A DNA stretch of 38,683 nucleotides, from the NCBI GenBank assembly GCA_016285245.1, contig JAEEQH010000028.1, positions 1 to 38,683 of the forward strand, in the 5' to 3' direction. A program made the translations under genes and the position numbers. Positions 31,475-38,683 of this stretch are shown one piece after another (position 1 is the first letter of the stretch; every line of letters starts with the position of its first letter). Origin of the DNA: Prevotella sp. GTDB taxonomy: Bacteria; Bacteroidota; Bacteroidia; Bacteroidales; Bacteroidaceae. The notes under the pieces were generated by a model. That model was given only the letters and a program-made list of their open reading frames with translations, had not been told where the DNA came from and did no database searches.

Positions 31475-32560
31475 CTAACGACGCAGGATTCGCAGGGAGT
31501 ACATATTTTCATTGAAATCGATACGCATCACACGCCAGACGTCATCGTCGGCGGGTGATAGCGTCAGGGCGGTGTGTCCCATCGTCCGCCGCAGGTTAAT
31601 CTCCACGCAGGGATGAAGCAAGGAGGGCGTGCAGATCATCATGTCGACACCAAAAGGTCCTTGGTACTTTCCGCAGAAGCGTTCACCCAGCTCCTGGCAG
31701 ATGCGTTCCCTGACGGTCTGTAGCAGCGCTGGTGACACATAACGGCTGAGCAGAGCCTCCTTGGCGCCCTCGGTAGCAAGGACGTTGCCCGTATAGGCCC
31801 CGTTCTGTGTCTGGAAGAGCGACAGCCCGAGGTAAGTGACCGTTCCGCGGCCGTCGGACTCAAACTCCATCCCGAAATCCTTCACCTTATTATAATAGGG
31901 CTCTGCCATCACGCTTCCCTGGGCATCGAGCACGTTACGCAGCCACCCCGCCACGTGCTGGCTATGGACGGTATACTGAGAGTCATCGACGAAGCGCAGT
32001 CCCCTGCCGCTCGACGACCAAGGCGCTTTCAGCACGGCTTTGCCGTAGTTCGTGACCGCCGTCTCCACCTCGTCAACGGTCTTACATTCCACACTCTCGC
32101 CGACAGTACCGTCCAGCCGCAGCATGGGCAGCAAGGCCCCAGCGGTACGGCGGTGCGAGAGGTTGCGGATGGTCTGCAGCTGTTCGTCCGTTGGCAGCAG
32201 GCTGCCGTCGACACCCCTTCTGAGCAGCAACGCACACAGGGCACTGTTCCATCCCCAGGGTTCCACCTTGTCGAAAATGTTCAGATTTTGGATGTTCTGT
32301 CTGATGGGATGGAACGTGATGGCGTCGGCGTCAGCGAGCCGGTGGAGCCCCGCCCTTAGCATCCTGGCAGCGAGCTTCCTGTATGCCTGCTTGGCATACT
32401 CCGGATCGTCGACGAGGATGGTGTCTCCCGCCTTCGCCCAGATGGCCGGCAGGAATCCGAGATCGTGTCTCAACAACCTTCCGGCATGTGGTGCGGTGAA
32501 GTTTGCCAGCCCAGCTGCAAGGGCAATATCGTGCTCTGGATTGAAAATATGCAATGTCAT
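31475..32560 (-). CDS. ATP-grasp-like protein, conserved in Bacteroidota
   Basis: A 361-residue cytoplasmic protein that I do not recognise by name. It opens MTLHIFNPEHDIALAAGLAN. The second half has ATP-grasp features: LKAPWSSSGRGLRFV (Lys178 followed by a Ser/Gly loop), MAEPYY (Glu220), and a metal-site-like series GPFGVDMM (Asp306) and PCVEINLRRTMGH (Glu320, Asn322). ATP-grasp enzymes ligate a carboxylate to an amine or thiol; the substrate here is unknown. It is convergent with the poly-His gene and divergent from hppA. The promoter lies so close (box ends 5 nt before the ATG) that the mRNA is probably leaderless. Confidence 0.65.
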   Translation of the reverse strand: MTLHIFNPEHDIALAAGLANFTAPHAGRLLRHDLGFLPAIWAKAGDTILVDDPEYAKQAYRKLAARMLRAGLHRLADADAITFHPIRQNIQNLNIFDKVEPWGWNSALCALLLRRGVDGSLLPTDEQLQTIRNLSHRRTAGALLPMLRLDGTVGESVECKTVDEVETAVTNYGKAVLKAPWSSSGRGLRFVDDSQYTVHSQHVAGWLRNVLDAQGSVMAEPYYNKVKDFGMEFESDGRGTVTYLGLSLFQTQNGAYTGNVLATEGAKEALLSRYVSPALLQTVRERICQELGERFCGKYQGPFGVDMMICTPSLLHPCVEINLRRTMGHTALTLSPADDDVWRVMRIDFNENMYSLRILRR

Positions 32561-32564
32561 GCTG

Positions 32565-32596
32565 CAAAATTACGCAAAAAAATTCTTATTTCCAAA
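32565..32596 (-). promoter_or_regulatory. Promoter of the ATP-grasp-like gene
   Basis: On the minus strand TTTG (32596-32593), 20 bp, TAATTTTG (32572-32565): consensus match. The ATG at 32560 is 5 nt beyond the box, about where transcription should start. Confidence 0.75.
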
Positions 32597-32614
32597 AATA
32601 AATGCGTAACTTTG
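32583..32614 (+). promoter_or_regulatory. Promoter of hppA
   Basis: TAACTTTG at 32607-32614 matches the -7 consensus; the -33 region at 32583-32586 (TTCT) is weak. It overlaps the divergent ATP-grasp promoter, so the two polymerases would compete. Confidence 0.65.
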
Positions 32615-32648
32615 CACACAAATCCAAAAACCAAAAACTTTAATTATC

Positions 32649-34835
32649 ATGATTATTCCTTCTGTATTCTGGCTTGTGCCCATTGCATCTATTGTGGCAC
32701 TGGGTATGGCGTACTTCTTCTTCCGTCAGATGATGGCGGCCGACGAGGGAACGCCTCGTATGAAAGAGATTGCACTCTACGTCCGTCGTGGTGCAATGGC
32801 CTATCTCAAACAGCAGTACAAAGTCGTCGCCATCGTCTTCGTGGTGCTCTGTGCGCTGTTTGCCTTCATGGCCTATGGTCTGAACGTTCAGAACCCGTGG
32901 GTACCGTTCGCCTTCCTCACGGGCGGTTTCTTCAGCGGACTGGCAGGCTTCTTCGGCATGAAGACGGCCACCTACGCCTCTGCCCGTACGGCCAACGCCG
33001 CTCGCGACAGTCTGAACGCCGGTCTGAAGATTGCGTTCCGCTCGGGTGCTGTGATGGGACTGACGGTCGTTGGTCTCGGACTGCTCGACATCGCCATCTG
33101 GTTCGTTGTGCTGAATCATTTTGATGCCGACGGTCTCATCTCCATCACGACGACGATGCTGACGTTCGGCATGGGTGCCTCGACACAGGCTCTCTTCGCC
33201 CGTGTCGGCGGCGGTATCTACACGAAGGCTGCCGACGTAGGCGCCGACATCGTGGGTAAGGTCGAGGCCGACATCCCCGAGGACGATCCCCGCAACCCCG
33301 CTACCATCGCCGACAACGTGGGCGACAACGTGGGCGACGTCGCCGGTATGGGTGCCGACCTCTACGAGAGCTACTGCGGTTCGGTGCTGTCTACCGCTGC
33401 CCTTGGTGCTGCTGCCTTCGGTGCCGCCGGTCTCGATATCCAGCTGAAGGCCGTCATCGCGCCGATGCTCATTGCCGCCGTGGGTGTGTTCCTCTCGCTG
33501 TTCGGCATCTTCCTCGTCCGTACGAAGGAGGGCGCCACGATGAAGGACCTGCTGCGCTCGCTCTCCATCGGCACCAACGTCAGCGCCGTGCTGATAGCCA
33601 TCGCCACCTTCGGCATCCTCTATTTCATGGGTATCGACAACTGGCTGGGCCTGTCGTTCTCGGTCATCAGCGGTCTGGCTGCCGGTGTCATCATCGGCCA
33701 GGCTACTGAGTACTACACGTCGCACTCCTACAAGCCGACGCAGAAGATCTCCGAGGCAGGACAGACGGGTGCCGCCACCGTCATCATCAAGGGTATCGGT
33801 ACGGGCATGATCTCTACCTGCATCCCCGTCATCACCATCGGCGTAGCCATCATGCTGAGCTACCTCTGCGCCAACGGCTTCGACCTCACGCTGTCGTCCA
33901 GCTCGCTGGCCAACGGTCTCTACGGCATCGGCATCGCCGCTGTGGGTATGCTGTCGACGCTGGGCATCACGCTGGCTACCGACGCCTACGGTCCTATTGC
34001 CGACAATGCCGGTGGTAACGCCGAGATGTCGCAGCTGGGCGAGGAGGTGCGTCATCGTACCGACGCCCTCGACGCCTTAGGCAACACCACCGCCGCTACG
34101 GGCAAGGGCTTCGCTATCGGCTCTGCCGCCCTGACGGCTCTGGCCCTGCTGGCTTCCTACATCGAGGAGATCAAGATTGCCATGAGCCGTGCCGGCGAGA
34201 CGCTGACGAACGTTGCCGGCAACGTCATCAACGCTACCGATGCCACCATCCCCGACTTCATGAACTACTTCCAGATCAACCTGATGAACCCCCGCGTCAT
34301 TGTCGGTGCGTTCATCGGTGCCATGGCCGCTTTCCTGTTCTGCGGCATGACGATGGAGGCTGTCGGCCGTGCTGCCGAGAAGATGGTTCAGGAGGTGCGC
34401 CGCCAGTTCCGTGAGATTGCCGGTATCCTCGAGGGTACGGGCACTCCCGACTACGGCCGCTGTGTGGAGATCTCCACGCGTGCCGCCCAGCACGAGATGG
34501 TCATCCCCTCCATCCTCGCCATTCTCATCCCCATCCTCGTGGGCATCATCCTCGGCGTCGCCGGTGTCATGGGCCTGCTCGTTGGCGGTCTTGCCGGTGG
34601 CTTCACGCTGGCCGTCTTCATGGCCAACGCCGGTGGTGCGTGGGACAACGCCAAGAAGAACATCGAGGAGGGCGCCTTCGGCGGCAAGGGCTCCTTTGCC
34701 CATAAGGCCTGCATCGTCGGCGACACCGTCGGCGACCCGTTCAAGGACACCAGCGGTCCTTCGCTGAACATCCTCATCAAGCTGATGTCGATGGTGAGCA
34801 TCGTGATGGCTGGTCTGACGGTGGCCTTCTCGTAA
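32649..34835 (+). CDS. hppA: Membrane-bound ion-translocating pyrophosphatase
   Basis: A 728-residue polytopic enzyme (about 16 helices) that couples PPi hydrolysis to ion pumping. The catalytic signature is intact: GGGIYTKAADVGADIVGKVE, DDPRNPATIADNVGDNVGD and, in the second half, TDAYGPIADNAGGNAEMS and VGDTVGDPFKDTSGPSLN. The GNTTAATGKG segment has Ala where K+-independent forms carry Lys, predicting K+ dependence. Homologues in Bacteroides and Prevotella have been described as pumping both Na+ and H+, so the ion should be considered Na+/H+ rather than H+ alone; this is inferred from taxonomy. The start MIIPSVFWLVP follows ACTTTAATTATC, without a clear Shine-Dalgarno. A terminator follows. 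Confidence 0.93.
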   Translation: MIIPSVFWLVPIASIVALGMAYFFFRQMMAADEGTPRMKEIALYVRRGAMAYLKQQYKVVAIVFVVLCALFAFMAYGLNVQNPWVPFAFLTGGFFSGLAGFFGMKTATYASARTANAARDSLNAGLKIAFRSGAVMGLTVVGLGLLDIAIWFVVLNHFDADGLISITTTMLTFGMGASTQALFARVGGGIYTKAADVGADIVGKVEADIPEDDPRNPATIADNVGDNVGDVAGMGADLYESYCGSVLSTAALGAAAFGAAGLDIQLKAVIAPMLIAAVGVFLSLFGIFLVRTKEGATMKDLLRSLSIGTNVSAVLIAIATFGILYFMGIDNWLGLSFSVISGLAAGVIIGQATEYYTSHSYKPTQKISEAGQTGAATVIIKGIGTGMISTCIPVITIGVAIMLSYLCANGFDLTLSSSSLANGLYGIGIAAVGMLSTLGITLATDAYGPIADNAGGNAEMSQLGEEVRHRTDALDALGNTTAATGKGFAIGSAALTALALLASYIEEIKIAMSRAGETLTNVAGNVINATDATIPDFMNYFQINLMNPRVIVGAFIGAMAAFLFCGMTMEAVGRAAEKMVQEVRRQFREIAGILEGTGTPDYGRCVEISTRAAQHEMVIPSILAILIPILVGIILGVAGVMGLLVGGLAGGFTLAVFMANAGGAWDNAKKNIEEGAFGGKGSFAHKACIVGDTVGDPFKDTSGPSLNILIKLMSMVSIVMAGLTVAFS

Positions 34836-34888
34836 ACGCCAACAAGCGACAAAAGCACCGCTATTTCTTATTTAGATAACGGACAAAT

Positions 34889-34924
34889 AAGCCGAGATTG
34901 TAAGATTTTGCAATCTCGGCTTTG
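34889..34924 (+). terminator. Intrinsic terminator of hppA
   Basis: AAGCCGAGATTG and CAATCTCGGCTT form a perfect 12-bp stem (34889-34900 with 34911-34922) and a 10-nt loop, followed by TTTGCAATTT. The 3' T content also overlaps the -33 box of the next promoter. Confidence 0.8.
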
Positions 34925-34951
34925 CAATTTGAGGATTTCTTCGTACCTTTG
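34921..34951 (+). promoter_or_regulatory. Promoter of the AAA ATPase gene
   Basis: TTTG (34921-34924), 19 bp, TACCTTTG (34944-34951), with the ATG 30 bp downstream. The -33 box starts on the last bases of the hppA terminator stem, so the two signals are fused. Confidence 0.75.
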
Positions 34952-34980
34952 CAGCTGTTTTCAAAACAAATCTATAGGGA

Positions 34981-36168
34981 ATGGAAGCTTTCTTCAGAAC
35001 ACACCGTTATCTAGTCGAGCATACCAATGCTCCCGTCCGTCGTCTGCTGATGGATGAGATTGACTGGAATGACCGTTTAATAGGTATTAAAGGTACGCGC
35101 GGTGTTGGAAAGACGACGTTCCTGTTGCAGTATGCGAAGGAGAAGTTCGAGGTGGGCGACCGCCAGTGTCTGTACATCAACATGAACAACTTCTACTTCC
35201 AGGGACGCGGCATTGCCGACTTTGCTGGCGAGTTCTATCATCGTGGCGGACGGACGCTGCTCATCGACCAGGTGTTCAAACAGGAAGACTGGTCACAGGA
35301 GTTGCGCAAGTGCTACGACCTCTACCCCGGACTGAAGATTGTCTTCACGGGCTCCAGCGTGATGCGCCTGAAGGACGAGAACCCCGAGCTGAACGGCATC
35401 GTGAAGTCGTACAACCTCCGCGGACTCTCGTTCCGTGAGTTCCTTAATCTGCTGACAGGCAACAACTTCCGCCCCTACACTCTAGAAGAGATTCTGCAGG
35501 ACCACGAGCGTATCATCAAGCAGATCCTGCCCTACGCCTCGCCCCACCGCTACTTCCAGGACTATATCCACCATGGCTTCTACCCCTTCTTCCAGGAGCA
35601 TCGCAACTACTCTGAGAACCTGCTGAAGACGATGAACATGATGACCGAGGTGGACATCCTGCTGGTGAAGCAGATTGAGCTGAAGTACCTCACGAAGATC
35701 AAGAAGCTGTTCTACAAGCTGGCCGAGGGCGGTCCCAAGGCGCCCAACGTGTCGCAGCTGGCAAAGGACATCGAGACCAGCCGCGCCACGGTGATGAACT
35801 ACATCAAGTACCTCACCGACGCCCGTCTGCTGAACATGATCTACCCCGTCGGCGAGGACTTCCCGAAGAAGCCGTCGAAGGTGATGCTCCACAACTCGAA
35901 CCTCCTCTACGCCATCTACCCCATCCACGTGGAGAAGCAGACGGCCATGGAGACGTTCTTCGTGAACTCGCTGTGGAAGGACCATAAGGTCTATCAAGGT
36001 ACGCGCGACAGCTTCTACCTGGTCGACGGCCGTCAGAAGTTCCGCATCTGCGATGCCGAGTCGCACAGCAAGATGCGCTATACGCCCGACACCATCTACG
36101 CACGCTATAACACAGAGATTGGCAAGGATAACCAAATCCCGCTGTGGTTGCTGGGATTCCTCTATTAA
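34981..36168 (+). CDS. AAA ATPase (DUF4143-type family) with altered Walker B
   Basis: A 395-residue protein of the large Bacteroidota/archaeal ATPase family that combines an AAA domain, a winged helix and a C-terminal DUF4143-like region. Walker A is GTRGVGKTT (38-46); Walker B is RTLLIDQVFK, with Asp96 followed by Gln97 where these proteins usually have Glu (LDEVHK); sensor 1 is VFTGSS. A winged helix follows (VSQLAKDIETSRATVMNYIKYL). The Glu-to-Gln change is the classic substitution that traps ATP in Walker B mutants, so this copy may bind but hydrolyse ATP poorly. The role of the family is not settled. It has its own promoter. Confidence 0.8.
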   Translation: MEAFFRTHRYLVEHTNAPVRRLLMDEIDWNDRLIGIKGTRGVGKTTFLLQYAKEKFEVGDRQCLYINMNNFYFQGRGIADFAGEFYHRGGRTLLIDQVFKQEDWSQELRKCYDLYPGLKIVFTGSSVMRLKDENPELNGIVKSYNLRGLSFREFLNLLTGNNFRPYTLEEILQDHERIIKQILPYASPHRYFQDYIHHGFYPFFQEHRNYSENLLKTMNMMTEVDILLVKQIELKYLTKIKKLFYKLAEGGPKAPNVSQLAKDIETSRATVMNYIKYLTDARLLNMIYPVGEDFPKKPSKVMLHNSNLLYAIYPIHVEKQTAMETFFVNSLWKDHKVYQGTRDSFYLVDGRQKFRICDAESHSKMRYTPDTIYARYNTEIGKDNQIPLWLLGFLY

Positions 36169-36215
36169 AATGCAAAAATGCAAAAATGAGGAAATGTAAA
36201 ATGTAAAAATGAGAA
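36169..36215. repeat. TGCAAAAATG / ATGTAAAATG spacer repeats
   Basis: Short direct repeats directly after the ATPase stop codon, another simple spacer family. No clear promoter box is visible between here and nifJ. Confidence 0.55.
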
Positions 36216-36256
36216 TATAGTAATAATGGTTTAATTGTTTTATCTATTCTAAACAA

Positions 36257-38683
<2,427 letters not shown>

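Overview
The window looks like a chromosomal segment of a Prevotella-type gut or rumen Bacteroidota. The support is the promoter style (a -7 box of the form TAnnTTTG with TTG/TTTG about 19-21 bp upstream, ahead of most transcription units), an RprX/RprY-like two-component pair, an EF-G2-like paralogue, carbohydrate-active enzymes with lipid-free signal peptides, an H+/Na+-type membrane pyrophosphatase, and AT-rich repeat spacers between genes. There is no rRNA, tRNA, CRISPR array, phage or recognisable transposase. The species is an inference.

Layout. 1-5213 (minus strand): 5' part of rpsF, an overlooked 58-residue membrane protein, an RprY-like regulator and RprX-like sensor kinase, and an EF-G paralogue lacking the canonical GTPase residues. 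5421-6659 (plus): hemW, carrying in-frame repeat insertions. 6688-13914 (minus): a beta-mannan utilisation cluster read as sugar kinase, GH5 mannanase, a CE7-esterase/GH26-mannanase fusion, an MFS sugar transporter and a cellobiose/mannobiose 2-epimerase, with two promoters. 13915-14948: about 1 kb without a credible gene but dense in inverted and tandem repeats. 14949-22158 (plus): purU, hisH-hisA-hisF-hisIE, ftsE, lysC and lysA, followed by two glycosyltransferase-like genes coupled to lysA by ATGA overlaps. 23906-31457 (plus): fbp, a Dcu-type C4-dicarboxylate transporter, a CE12 rhamnogalacturonan acetylesterase, a GH106 rhamnosidase and a small membrane protein with ten consecutive histidines, all closely spaced. 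31475-32560 (minus): an ATP-grasp-like protein with a probably leaderless transcript. 32649-38683 (plus): hppA, an AAA ATPase with an altered Walker B, and the first 809 codons of nifJ (pyruvate:ferredoxin oxidoreductase).

How the genes fit together. The mannan cluster would deacetylate and cut mannan outside the cytoplasm, import mannobiose-like products, and epimerise them to mannosyl-glucose; the expected GH130 phosphorylase and SusC/SusD pair are not in the window. CE12 and GH106 act on rhamnogalacturonan and sit in tandem with gluconeogenic FBPase and a C4-dicarboxylate carrier. HisH/A/F/IE form the late histidine pathway; LysC and LysA are the first and last steps of the diaminopimelate/lysine route. 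PFOR and the ion-pumping pyrophosphatase fit an anaerobic energy metabolism.

The most unusual layer is repeat-derived DNA inside or at the ends of ordinary genes. A perfect 26-bp-arm palindrome lies in frame within hemW. Simple repeats appear to be inserted in frame in hemW, the epimerase gene and probably hisH. Several genes (hisH, hisA, the CE7-GH26 gene, the sugar kinase) have last codons and stop codons supplied by the spacer repeats. A 154-bp element with perfect 29-bp terminal inverted repeats and a 5 x 21-bp array lie upstream of purU.
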